Of a stretch of DNA of 37,130 nt, positions 16,712 through 23,506 are shown piece after piece. Below the pieces are notes generated by a model. It did not search any database, had not been told where the DNA came from, and saw only the letters and a list, made by a program, of their open reading frames with translations. Location: assembly GCA_002307135.1 (NCBI GenBank), contig DBTQ01000024.1, positions 1-37,130 on the forward strand, given 5' to 3'. The stretch comes from Bacteroidetes bacterium UBA1312. GTDB lineage: Bacteria; Bacteroidota; Bacteroidia; Chitinophagales; Chitinophagaceae. Each line of letters starts with the position of its first letter. Within the stretch, counting starts at the first letter, position 1. Made by a program: the position numbers and the translations under genes.

Positions 16712-16753
16712 AAAAAATCAAAGCGCGCTCTTCGGAGCGCGCTTTGATTTTTT
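16712..16753. terminator. Strong bidirectional terminator with UUCG loop (probable original icd terminator)
   Basis: A perfect 19-bp stem (left arm 16712-16730, core AAAGCGCGCTC) closed by TTCG at 16731-16734, with A6 on one side and T6 on the other. On the minus strand it lies 17 nt beyond the stop codon of the icd 3' remnant, so it looks like the terminator of the ancestral icd gene, now cut off from the intact gene. Confidence 0.9.
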
Positions 16754-16769
16754 AATTATAAATTTTGAG

Positions 16770-16862
16770 TTACAAATTCTTCACTAATTCCAAAGCAAAT
16801 TCGCTGGTCTTAAGCAATGTTGCATCTTGCATCAGATTATAGAAATCAATTGTTACACGTTT
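16770..16862 (-). pseudogene. icd 3'-end remnant (attR/attL-like direct repeat copy 1)
   Basis: These 93 bp equal 19008-19100, the last 30 codons plus the stop of icd, with one difference: T at 16818 versus C at 19056, a silent change in a Thr codon (ACA/ACG on the coding strand). Identity starts exactly at the stop codon and ends abruptly at 16862; on the other side of the break the sequences are unrelated. No upstream part of icd is present, so it cannot be a product of a full gene duplication followed by decay of the whole. Confidence 0.95.
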
Positions 16863-16880
16863 AAGAAACTATATTGTTAT

Positions 16881-17315
16881 TTACTCAAATAATATAATAT
16901 TTCCTTTTTGCTCTCCTTGTAATATAAATTCTTCAAACTTACCTATCTCAAAGAATGGCAGGTAAATTTTTACAAAATTTTCATTATCAGTTGTAATAGA
17001 AAGAATTCTTAAATCGAAAAATGAAGAGAAAATATTCTTTGTGATTCTAATAGACCTGATGTTATTGGTACTCAATTTGACAAGACCTAAAAACGATTTA
17101 ATTTTTATAAATTCACCTTCAAAGTAAGCAATAGGTATAAAATAAAAATAATAAAATGAAAATACAAAAAAATACACTATAGTAACTAGTAAAAGTATAT
17201 ATGTATAATAATTGGCGCGATAGGACACGAGCAATAAGCTAAGAATTACAGGAAAAAAGCCTGGTAATAAATAGCCTATTATTAAAGAATTATTTGCCCT
17301 GTATAATTTGGTCAT
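16881..17315 (-). CDS. Small membrane protein, bacterial PH-like layout
   Basis: A 144-residue protein with two adjacent hydrophobic helices (about residues 10-28 and 33-58), then a predicted beta-rich soluble part of about 80 residues (GEFIKIKSFLGLVKLSTNNIRSIRITKN...). Two membrane helices followed by such a segment resemble bacterial PH-like (bPH) proteins, but no residue proves it. It is the gene nearest the icd remnant within the island, on the minus strand. The upstream lipoprotein gene ends in its own hairpin, so this one may need a separate promoter. Very AT-rich codon use. Confidence 0.65.
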   Translation of the reverse strand: MTKLYRANNSLIIGYLLPGFFPVILSLLLVSYRANYYTYILLLVTIVYFFVFSFYYFYFIPIAYFEGEFIKIKSFLGLVKLSTNNIRSIRITKNIFSSFFDLRILSITTDNENFVKIYLPFFEIGKFEEFILQGEQKGNIILFE

Positions 17316-17337
17316 ATATATAATGAATGTAAAGAAT

Positions 17338-17371
17338 AATAAAGGGCAAAGATAGTACTTTACCCTTTATT
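17338..17371 (-). terminator. Terminator of the island lipoprotein gene
   Basis: AATAAAGGG and CCCTTTATT form a 9-bp stem, with an inner AAAG/CTTT extension after one mismatch and a 6-nt loop. It begins 10 nt after the stop of the lipoprotein gene on the minus strand and separates it from the membrane-protein gene. Confidence 0.7.
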
Positions 17372-17380
17372 AATTATTAA

Positions 17381-18232
17381 CTACAACAAATTTGCCCCAA
17401 AATATAGAGTATAGGAGTTTCTTCCGATGCTCATACAAATTAAAAGCTTTTGTATTGATGCTTGTGGTAGTGTTGAGTTTACAATAGCATTTTCACATGC
17501 GATAGAATAGTTCTGCCCATCAGCAAGAGTCGAGCAATTCATTAATGTATATAAATAATCACTAAGTATTGGCACTTCTGAAGCATCTAAATAACCGGCA
17601 TTTTGATAACTATTTATTATTCCATCCATTCCATCCGAATTATATGGAGCAACAACTAGATTTGTATACGTTTGAATAAAATCAAAATTGTTTGCGAAAT
17701 TAATATTAGACGTTGAAGCTGTATATAAGCTAGTGTATGCATTTACAACAAACGAATTAACATTCGTAGCATTTCCAGTTGTAATTGGATTTTGTCCATT
17801 TTGGTTCATATAACCCATTATAGTTGTATTGTGAAACGTTCCTAAATAATCGTATGGGTTGTTTGAATTACTAGAACCGCCATTAACTCCAATACTTTTG
17901 CTCTTACTGCCACCAAGTGCTCCTTGTTGGTATAAGTCATATATGGAATTGAGTGTTCCACATACAATCGAACCCAAAATACTACCAAATGCGCCCGCAG
18001 CTGCACCAACAGCATCAGCAGCCACAACACGCCCGCCATTGGGTTCAACTTTTTTTGCAAGACTGTTAGATGGTTTTGAATACTTTTGACTAATAATCTG
18101 TATCTGTTTTAAAGCATCAGTTTTCACAACAGTACTACTTTCCGGAGCCTTTTTGTCTGATTTATTACATGATACAAACACACTTGTCCCGATTAAAGCA
18201 AGCATTGATAACCCAAATACTAATTTTTTCAT
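17381..18232 (-). CDS. Lipoprotein of unknown function (island cargo)
   Basis: A 283-residue lipoprotein that I do not recognise. The signal MKKLVFGLSMLALIGTSVFVSC ends in a lipobox with Cys22, followed by NKSDKK, a polar tether. A Gly/Ala-rich segment (AADAVGAAAGAFGSILGSIVCG, about residues 73-94) could insert in or lie on a membrane. The rest is rich in Asn, Ser, Tyr and Thr, with helical stretches near DASEVPILSDYLYTLMNC. Four Cys in the mature part could form disulfides. It is surface- or periplasm-facing cargo of the icd-linked element. A host-defence or adhesion role would be a guess. Confidence 0.7.
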   Translation of the reverse strand: MKKLVFGLSMLALIGTSVFVSCNKSDKKAPESSTVVKTDALKQIQIISQKYSKPSNSLAKKVEPNGGRVVAADAVGAAAGAFGSILGSIVCGTLNSIYDLYQQGALGGSKSKSIGVNGGSSNSNNPYDYLGTFHNTTIMGYMNQNGQNPITTGNATNVNSFVVNAYTSLYTASTSNINFANNFDFIQTYTNLVVAPYNSDGMDGIINSYQNAGYLDASEVPILSDYLYTLMNCSTLADGQNYSIACENAIVNSTLPQASIQKLLICMSIGRNSYTLYFGANLL

Positions 18233-18557
18233 TTTTTAAACACATATTAATTTTACGCCTACTTTGTTTACGTGTATTCAGCTTGTTCACGTCAAAAATG
18301 CAATCAAAATTCTAATCCTCTTTCGTATCATTTACGCTTTATTTTAGTCTCTTCTTTTTATATTAAGTAGCTGTTGGAGTACTGCAGTTGTCCAATCAAG
18401 CCATAGGTGAAGTTTTTCTAAATAAAGAATTCTAAAAAAAGAATTAAATAATAAATTACGATGCAAAAATGCACGATAAAATTTATAAGAACATAAATTT
18501 TATAACATATTATATCGTATATTCCAATATTTTATTACCTTGCCGTTTTTATAAATA
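18233..18557. other. 325-nt divergent intergenic region in the island
   Basis: The space between the lipoprotein gene (minus) and the XRE regulator (plus) holds no ORF I can support. It contains nested inverted repeats at 18473-18518 near the regulator (see the operator-like entry). A less AT-rich patch at about 18370-18415 has no recognisable content. The regulator has a weak -7-like TACCTTGC at 18537-18544. Confidence 0.5.
18476..18503. promoter_or_regulatory. Operator-like nested inverted repeat before the XRE gene
   Basis: ATAAAATTTAT (18476-18486) and ATAAATTTTAT (18493-18503) are perfect 11-bp inverted copies with a 6-nt spacer. A second, outer pair flanks them: ACGATA at 18473-18478 and TATCGT at 18513-18518. 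This lies 54 nt before the regulator's ATG, a sensible place for autoregulation, although AT-rich DNA makes such repeats more likely by chance. Confidence 0.45.
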
Positions 18558-18911
18558 ATGAATACAATCGGGGAAAGAATTGCCGCTGAACGGCATACAA
18601 AGAGATGGACACAAGTACGGTTGGCTAGCGAGTTGGGTATTACCCAAAGCCAATTGTCGGAAATAGAGACCAATAGTTATTCGCCCAAATGGGAACTGAT
18701 AGAAAGGATTGCGGAAAAATTAAATGTCCCTGTTCATAAAATTTTACCCGCGACTACTTTCATAATTTGGAACAATGAGTTTAAAGAACACTCATTAGGT
18801 AATTACAATACTTACTCCCAAAATCAAGATGGATTAGCTCTCCTATCTGATCTGATCAAATCCATTGCAGCAATGACTGATGCCATAAAAGATCTGTTGG
18901 TAAAAAAATAG
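18558..18911 (+). CDS. XRE-family helix-turn-helix regulator
   Basis: A 117-residue protein with a Cro/CI-type HTH in the first 60 residues (TIGERIAAERHTKRWTQVRLASELGITQSQLSEIETNSYSPKWELIERIAEKLNVPVHKIL). The recognition helix falls on TQSQLSEIE. The remaining residues form a polar segment and a C-terminal helix (LLSDLIKSIAAMTDAIKDLL) that may dimerise. It lies in the icd-flanked element, divergent from the lipoprotein gene, and is the natural candidate to control it or itself. Its stop is followed by a hairpin and then the icd gene end. Confidence 0.9.
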   Translation: MNTIGERIAAERHTKRWTQVRLASELGITQSQLSEIETNSYSPKWELIERIAEKLNVPVHKILPATTFIIWNNEFKEHSLGNYNTYSQNQDGLALLSDLIKSIAAMTDAIKDLLVKK

Positions 18912-18958
18912 TACTCCGCCCTTTTATCAATCAACACAAAAGATAAACGACAAATTAA

Positions 18959-18983
18959 AAAGCGTGCCTAAAAGGCACGCTTT
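18959..18983. terminator. Terminator beyond the intact icd stop codon
   Basis: AAAGCGTGCCT, AAA loop, AGGCACGCTTT, an 11-bp perfect stem with A-run and T-run. It serves icd on the minus strand (25 nt beyond its stop) and the XRE gene on the plus strand. Its sequence differs from the terminator behind the icd remnant. Confidence 0.85.
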
Positions 18984-19007
18984 CACTTCTCAATAAAAAT
19001 GATTTTA

Positions 19008-19100
19008 TTACAAATTCTTCACTAATTCCAAAGCAAATTCGCTGGTCTTAAGCAACGTTGCATCTTGCATCAGATTATAGAAATCAATTGTTACACGTTT
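19008..19100 (-). repeat. Direct repeat copy 2 (3' end of intact icd)
   Basis: The 93-bp partner of 16770-16862. It encodes the last 30 residues of Icd, from KRVTIDFYNL to the C-terminal LVKNL, plus TAA. The distance between the two copies is 2238 bp. Confidence 0.95.
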
Positions 19101-20276
19101 GCGTTTGATGGTTATTTTCAGCGATTCTAGGATTGCATTAGCTGCATCGTGCCAACCCATATATTGCAACATCATTACACCGCTCAATAATAGAGAAGAC
19201 GGATTCATCATGTCTTTTCCTGCAAAACGAGGAGCAGTTCCATGAGTAGCTTCAAAAACTGCATGACCGGTTACATAGTTGATGTTGGCACCGGGAGAAA
19301 TTCCAATGCCTCCTACCGCTGCGGCAAGTGCATCAGATATATAATCACCGTTAAGGTTCAATGTAGCAACTACCGAATAATTTTTAGGAGCCAATAATAT
19401 TTGTTGGAGGAAGTTATCTGCAATACAATCGTCAATAATCACTTTACCGGATGCTTTAGCCAGCTTCAATGCTTTATTGGCTTCGTCTTCGTTATGCTCT
19501 TTTTTTACTTGCTCCCATTGCGACCAAGTGAATACCTGCTCTCCAAACTCACGCTGTGCCATATCGTAGCCCCACTGTTTGAACCCACCTTCCGTAAACT
19601 TCATGATATTACCCTTATGTACCAATGTTACAGAAGGGCGTTTGTGTTCTATGGCATATTGTATTGCAGAGCGGATAAGTCGTTCAGAACCTTCTTTAGA
19701 TACCGGCTTAATACCAAATGAAGTCGTTTCCGGGAAGCGAATCTTCTTACCGACACCCAATTCGTCGGTTAAGAATGCAAGTAGTTTTTGGGCTTCCGGA
19801 GAATCGTAATTGAATTCTATACCGGCATAAATATCTTCTGTATTTTCACGAAAGATAACCATATCCACATCTTCCGGATGTTTCACAGGAGAAGGGACTC
19901 CTTGAAACCAATGTACTGGACGCAGGCACACATACAAATCCAATTCCTGACGTAACGCAACATTGAGCGATCGAATACCACCACCTATGGGTGTAGTAAG
20001 CGGGCCTTTTATAGAAATCAAGTATTCGCGGGCGGCATCTAAAGACGCTGCCGGCAGCCATTCTCCTGTTTGGGTAAATGCTTTTTCACCGGCCAATATT
20101 TCCTGCCATTGTATTTTCTTTTCGCCCTTATATACTTTTTCAATCGCAGCATCCAATACCAATTTGCTGGCTGCCCATACTTCAGGACCAATACCATCAC
20201 CTTCAATAAATGGAATAATAGGATTATTGGGCACATTCAACTTAGAGTTGGCGCCCATGGTTATTTTTTGTGACAT
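19008..20276 (-). CDS. icd: Isocitrate dehydrogenase (E. coli Icd-type)
   Basis: A 422-residue TCA-cycle enzyme giving 2-oxoglutarate and CO2 from isocitrate. Substrate motifs are intact: GGGIRSLNVALRQELDLYVCLRPVHW with the Ser at the E. coli phosphorylation site, FRENTEDIYAGIE, the KGNIMKFTEG segment and DDCIADNFLQQ. The coenzyme-side motif reads HGTAPRFAGKD where E. coli has Lys-Tyr, and VTIDFYNLM where E. coli has VTYDFERLM, so several residues that hold the NADP 2'-phosphate differ. The last 30 codons are part of the direct repeat and may have been supplied by the adjacent element. Minus strand; -7 element at 20315-20322. Confidence 0.96.
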   Translation of the reverse strand: MSQKITMGANSKLNVPNNPIIPFIEGDGIGPEVWAASKLVLDAAIEKVYKGEKKIQWQEILAGEKAFTQTGEWLPAASLDAAREYLISIKGPLTTPIGGGIRSLNVALRQELDLYVCLRPVHWFQGVPSPVKHPEDVDMVIFRENTEDIYAGIEFNYDSPEAQKLLAFLTDELGVGKKIRFPETTSFGIKPVSKEGSERLIRSAIQYAIEHKRPSVTLVHKGNIMKFTEGGFKQWGYDMAQREFGEQVFTWSQWEQVKKEHNEDEANKALKLAKASGKVIIDDCIADNFLQQILLAPKNYSVVATLNLNGDYISDALAAAVGGIGISPGANINYVTGHAVFEATHGTAPRFAGKDMMNPSSLLLSGVMMLQYMGWHDAANAILESLKITIKRKRVTIDFYNLMQDATLLKTSEFALELVKNL

Positions 20277-20314
20277 ATTTTAGGAGAATTTCTTTTGTAG
20301 ATTGAAATGATGTG

Positions 20315-20322
20315 CAAATTTA
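20315..20322 (-). promoter_or_regulatory. -7 element of icd
   Basis: On the minus strand TAAATTTG, a match to TAnnTTTG, 38 nt before the icd ATG. No TTG is found at the usual -33 distance. Confidence 0.45.
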
Positions 20323-20369
20323 ATGGATGCTATCCGAAATGTAAAACAGAATCTATCTCTTTACAATAA

Positions 20370-21518
20370 TTAATTATTTAATATTGTATCGTTGATTTTA
20401 TTGACCAAATCAGTTGCAATCTCAGTACCTAAAGCTACGCCCATGCCTCCCATACGGAATGCACCGAATACCTGATTAGAGAATGCTTTGACTATTGGCA
20501 TTTTTGTAGCACCAAATGCCATGATTCCCGACCAGCATTGCTCGACTTCAAAAAGTGTTCCCGGTAATATCGTTTCTTGTAAATATTGCATTAAAACACG
20601 TTGAATAGCATCATTGGAGCCAAGATCTGTCGTCGTTTCTCCCTTAATATCAAGATTTCTACCTCCCCCTATCAATACGCTCCCATTGATTTCCCTAAAA
20701 TAATAATAACCTTCGTCGAAGTGATAAATACCTTTGAACTTTAAATGAGCAATGGGTTTAGTAATCAGAACCTGTCCTCTGCCTGGAACAACATCCTCAT
20801 GTGGCAATAATTGCCCGGCAAAAGCATTCGTACAGATACTTAATGTTTTGCTACGCAATGCCCAACAATCATTGCGAATAAGATCCGGGACAAATACGGT
20901 TACATGATTACTTCCTTCTTCGAAGCGATCCACACTTGCACCCGTTTTTATTTCAATATTCAATTGCAGTGCAAGATCAGTCAATGCACGTAGCATCTTG
21001 CCCGTATTTAATCCACCTTCGCAAGTATTTTCTATTAATGCTTTAGTAAAAGAGGAAGAAAAACCAAACTGCTTAATTTTATGATTCACTAATAAAAAAG
21101 CGGGCTTACCTGTTATTGGCAATAACAGTTTATTCAAAAAATCCAATTGTTCTACCGCAGACAACGCGTCTTCATGGATCAATTCATAGCTGCCATTTTC
21201 GACATAATCGATTGTACGATCACCCAATCGTTGACGCAAAGCCGACAAACCTTTTTTACGCATATCAAAGAGTGCAAGCACTTCGTCTTCTGTCATTTTA
21301 GTAAGATCATCAAGCAACTCTGTAGCCGAACCCATACATGCAAATCCGGCGTTACGAGAGCTAGCACCAGTTGTCATCAGACCTCGTTCAAGTACTAAAA
21401 TACGGGCATTGGAATAATGTTGACGCAATTCAATTGCGACATTTAAACCAACAATACCTGCACCCACCACGATATGATCATAATCCAAAAACGATTGTTG
21501 CTCCCAATAACTAAACAT
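20370..21518 (-). CDS. FAD-dependent oxidoreductase, DAO family
   Basis: A 382-residue flavoprotein of the D-amino-acid oxidase/glycine oxidase-like family. The N-terminal Rossmann motif is HIVVGAGIVGLNVAIELR; then come ERGLMTTGASSRNAGFAC, typical of the FAD site, VVPGRGQVLITKP, and the C-terminal FGAFRMGGMGVALG that closes the FAD pocket. The substrate is not deducible: amine, amino acid or 2-hydroxy acid are all possible. I start at the ATG at 21518; an in-frame TTG 36 nt upstream would add an unlikely tail. It lies upstream of icd on the same strand with a gap of 93 nt and a separate -7 element between them. Confidence 0.88.
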   Translation of the reverse strand: MFSYWEQQSFLDYDHIVVGAGIVGLNVAIELRQHYSNARILVLERGLMTTGASSRNAGFACMGSATELLDDLTKMTEDEVLALFDMRKKGLSALRQRLGDRTIDYVENGSYELIHEDALSAVEQLDFLNKLLLPITGKPAFLLVNHKIKQFGFSSSFTKALIENTCEGGLNTGKMLRALTDLALQLNIEIKTGASVDRFEEGSNHVTVFVPDLIRNDCWALRSKTLSICTNAFAGQLLPHEDVVPGRGQVLITKPIAHLKFKGIYHFDEGYYYFREINGSVLIGGGRNLDIKGETTTDLGSNDAIQRVLMQYLQETILPGTLFEVEQCWSGIMAFGATKMPIVKAFSNQVFGAFRMGGMGVALGTEIATDLVNKINDTILNN

Positions 21519-21610
21519 GAATTTCTTATTTTCCTTCAAAAGAGTAACTGGCAAATAATAGCAATTATTGCAATCAGTATATTATTACAAATATAAGGTG
21601 TAGCAACCTG

Positions 21611-21638
21611 TTGTATCTGACATTATCAATTATATTTG
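21611..21638 (+). promoter_or_regulatory. dut promoter
   Basis: TTG at 21611-21613, a 17-nt spacer, and TATATTTG at 21631-21638. The -7 box covers the in-frame TTG at 21636, which therefore cannot be the start; the leader to the ATG at 21657 is about 13 nt. Confidence 0.6.
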
Positions 21639-21656
21639 CCGCATAAAAAAACAACC

Positions 21657-22097
21657 ATGCCAGTAGCGATAGAAATTATCAATAAATCCACACATCCATT
21701 ACCTGAATACCAAACAAGCGGCTCTGCAGGGATGGATTTGAGGGCTTGGCTGGAAACGTCAGTGACATTGCAACCAATGGAACGACAATTAATCCCAACC
21801 GGTCTATACATAGCATTACCCGACAACTATGAAGCTCAAATAAGACCCCGAAGTGGGCTGTCAATAAAGAGAGGCCTGACATTAATCAATGCTGTAGGTA
21901 CTATTGACAGTGACTATCGTGGCGAATTGATGATACCCATTATTAACCTTTCCACTGAGGCACAAACAATAGAAAATGGAGAACGGATTGCGCAAATGAT
22001 TATTGCCCGATATGAACAAGCCGATTTTTCGTTAGTAGAAGCACTGAGTGAAACGCAAAGAGGAACAGGTGGATTTGGTCATTCCGGAGTTCATTAA
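21657..22097 (+). CDS. dut: dUTP diphosphatase
   Basis: A 146-residue trimeric-type dUTPase that removes dUTP and supplies dUMP for dTMP synthesis. All five family motifs are present: SGSAGMDLRAW, RPRSGLS, VGTIDSDYRGEL (catalytic Asp and uracil pocket Tyr), ENGERIAQMI, and the glycine-rich C-terminal arm RGTGGFGHSG. It is followed by cmk with a gap of 51 nt, giving a small pyrimidine-nucleotide group. Confidence 0.97.
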   Translation: MPVAIEIINKSTHPLPEYQTSGSAGMDLRAWLETSVTLQPMERQLIPTGLYIALPDNYEAQIRPRSGLSIKRGLTLINAVGTIDSDYRGELMIPIINLSTEAQTIENGERIAQMIIARYEQADFSLVEALSETQRGTGGFGHSGVH

Positions 22098-22148
22098 AAT
22101 TATACTTTACATCATAATTAAAGAACCAATTTTGCTAATAAACTGAAT

Positions 22149-22847
22149 ATGTCAACAACTCCGCCCAATAAAATAATAATAGCAATAGACGGCTATTCGT
22201 CCTGCGGAAAAAGTACAATGGCCAAACAACTGGCAGCTCAACTTGCTTATACATTTATAGATAGCGGAGCCATGTACCGAGCCATCGCATTGTATTTTAT
22301 AAGAACAAATGTGAACATCAATAATCAGGACGAGGTAAAAACCGCCTTACAAAATATTAAACTTTCTTTTATCTGGAATGAGCGCACACAACAGTCAGAC
22401 ATTTATCTGAATGAAGAAAATATTGCGACAGAAATCCGAGAGCTGAGCGTTGCGTCAAAAGTAAGTGCAATAGCAGCAATCGCTGAAGTGCGTTCATTTG
22501 CTGTTGCACAACAACAAGCAATGGGAAAGGATAAAGGGATTGTAATGGATGGTCGGGACATTGGAACTGTTGTTTTTCCGAACGCCGAATTAAAGATATT
22601 TGTAACTGCGGCACCAGAAGTGCGTGTACAAAGACGCTATCAAGAATTGATTGTTACAAATCTAGATATAAGTATTGACGATGTTCGAAAAAACCTGGAA
22701 GAGCGAGACTATATTGATACACATCGCAAAGAGAGCCCTTTGGTTCAGGCAAGAGATGCAATTTTGCTCGATAATAGCAACCTGAATAGAACAGAACAGT
22801 TAGCATTGGTAATGGCTTGGGCAAATGAAAAAATCAAAGACAATTAA
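22149..22847 (+). CDS. cmk: Cytidylate kinase
   Basis: A 232-residue P-loop kinase phosphorylating CMP and dCMP. The P-loop is IAIDGYSSCGKSTMAK (Lys20 region); FIDSGAMYRAIALYF and the VMDGRDIGTVVFPNAELKIFVTA block are family-specific, as is the RRYQEL...RDYIDTHRKESPL lid with its arginines. Likely co-expressed with dut upstream. The segment between 22848 and 22952 has no terminator I can see; a -7-like TATTTTTG lies at 22931-22938 before the next gene. Confidence 0.96.
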   Translation: MSTTPPNKIIIAIDGYSSCGKSTMAKQLAAQLAYTFIDSGAMYRAIALYFIRTNVNINNQDEVKTALQNIKLSFIWNERTQQSDIYLNEENIATEIRELSVASKVSAIAAIAEVRSFAVAQQQAMGKDKGIVMDGRDIGTVVFPNAELKIFVTAAPEVRVQRRYQELIVTNLDISIDDVRKNLEERDYIDTHRKESPLVQARDAILLDNSNLNRTEQLALVMAWANEKIKDN

Positions 22848-22952
22848 AACGCATTGCAGTTGCACAAATGAAGAAATGTTATTGTTAACCTAATAGTTCT
22901 GAGAATATTATCAGGTTATAATTTCGTACTTATTTTTGAAAAAATAATACTC

Positions 22953-23393
22953 ATGAAAAAAGCAATTTTATCCATAGGTATATGCTTATTCAGCATTACC
23001 GCTTTTAGCCAAACATCGAACACCGATGCTGCAAGACCAAGTCAAGCTGCCCCAGAAAGAATGCACAGACAAAAACAAATGCAATCTGTCGAAAAAAGAG
23101 CCAAAGAGTACACTAACGAACTAAAAAATGTATTGAACCTGACAGACGACCAGTATTCTAAAATAATGGCAGTAAATACAGAGTGTATCAAACGTAAAGA
23201 CGCAGTTCGCCAAAGTGGTGGCGACAACGCCTCTGGATTCAAAGAAATTGCTCAATACAGAAGACAGCAATTTCAAACTATTCTAACCCCTACCCAAATG
23301 CAACAATTGAAAAATTATCAAATGACTCAATCAGACAATCGAGCAAGAGCACCACAAGGAGGGAACCAACCTAATGGCAACAATGGTGAATAA
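22953..23393 (+). CDS. Small exported LTxxQ-motif protein
   Basis: A 146-residue protein with a signal peptide (MKKAILSIGICLFSITAFSQ, cleavage after FSQ or near). The mature part is mostly charged helix and carries two LTxxQ-type motifs: LNLTDDQYSK and ILTPTQMQQL. These are the hallmark of the Spy/CpxP-like periplasmic helical proteins. The C-terminal tail is Gly/Asn/Gln-rich and disordered. A stress chaperone role is plausible from the family, not shown by the sequence. Monocistronic, with a terminator 29 nt downstream. Confidence 0.8.
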   Translation: MKKAILSIGICLFSITAFSQTSNTDAARPSQAAPERMHRQKQMQSVEKRAKEYTNELKNVLNLTDDQYSKIMAVNTECIKRKDAVRQSGGDNASGFKEIAQYRRQQFQTILTPTQMQQLKNYQMTQSDNRARAPQGGNQPNGNNGE

Positions 23394-23422
23394 AAATCGC
23401 AATAAAAAGATCTTCTAAAATT

Positions 23423-23457
23423 AAAAAGAGCCGGACCAAAGTCTAGCTCTTTTTTTT
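23423..23457 (+). terminator. Terminator after the LTxxQ protein gene
   Basis: AAAAAGAGC pairs with GCTCTTTTT, with a short inner GAC/GTC stem, followed by a T8 run. The T-run overlaps the -33 region of the next promoter. Confidence 0.8.
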
Positions 23458-23487
23458 GTAAAAAACGCGCTCAAACATTTACCTTTA
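23455..23487 (+). promoter_or_regulatory. Promoter of the aminotransferase gene
   Basis: TTTG at 23455-23458, a 21-nt spacer, TACCTTTA at 23480-23487 (last base differs from TAnnTTTG), 19 nt before the ATG at 23507. Confidence 0.5.
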
Positions 23488-23506
23488 GAAACAAAAATCC
23501 TGCTCA

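Larger units (their letters stand above)
16770..19100. mobile_element. Small integrated element or island at the 3' end of icd
   Basis: Two direct copies of the icd 3' end bracket about 2.1 kb of AT-rich DNA, which carries two genes on the minus strand and a divergent XRE-type regulator. Beyond each copy's stop codon is a different hairpin terminator (16712-16753 and 18959-18983). This pattern is what site-specific integration into the 3' end of icd leaves: the element supplies a replacement 3' end and the original end is displaced. No integrase, excisionase or replication gene is inside, so it would be a non-autonomous or decayed element. A deletion between larger repeats or homologous exchange could also give this layout. 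Confidence 0.7.

Noticed and set aside
16770..16862. A second icd gene
   Set aside because: Only the last 30 codons are present; the upstream sequence is unrelated.
21519..21554. TTG start extending the DAO-family protein
   Set aside because: It would add 12 residues before a normal Rossmann start with an ATG; no support.
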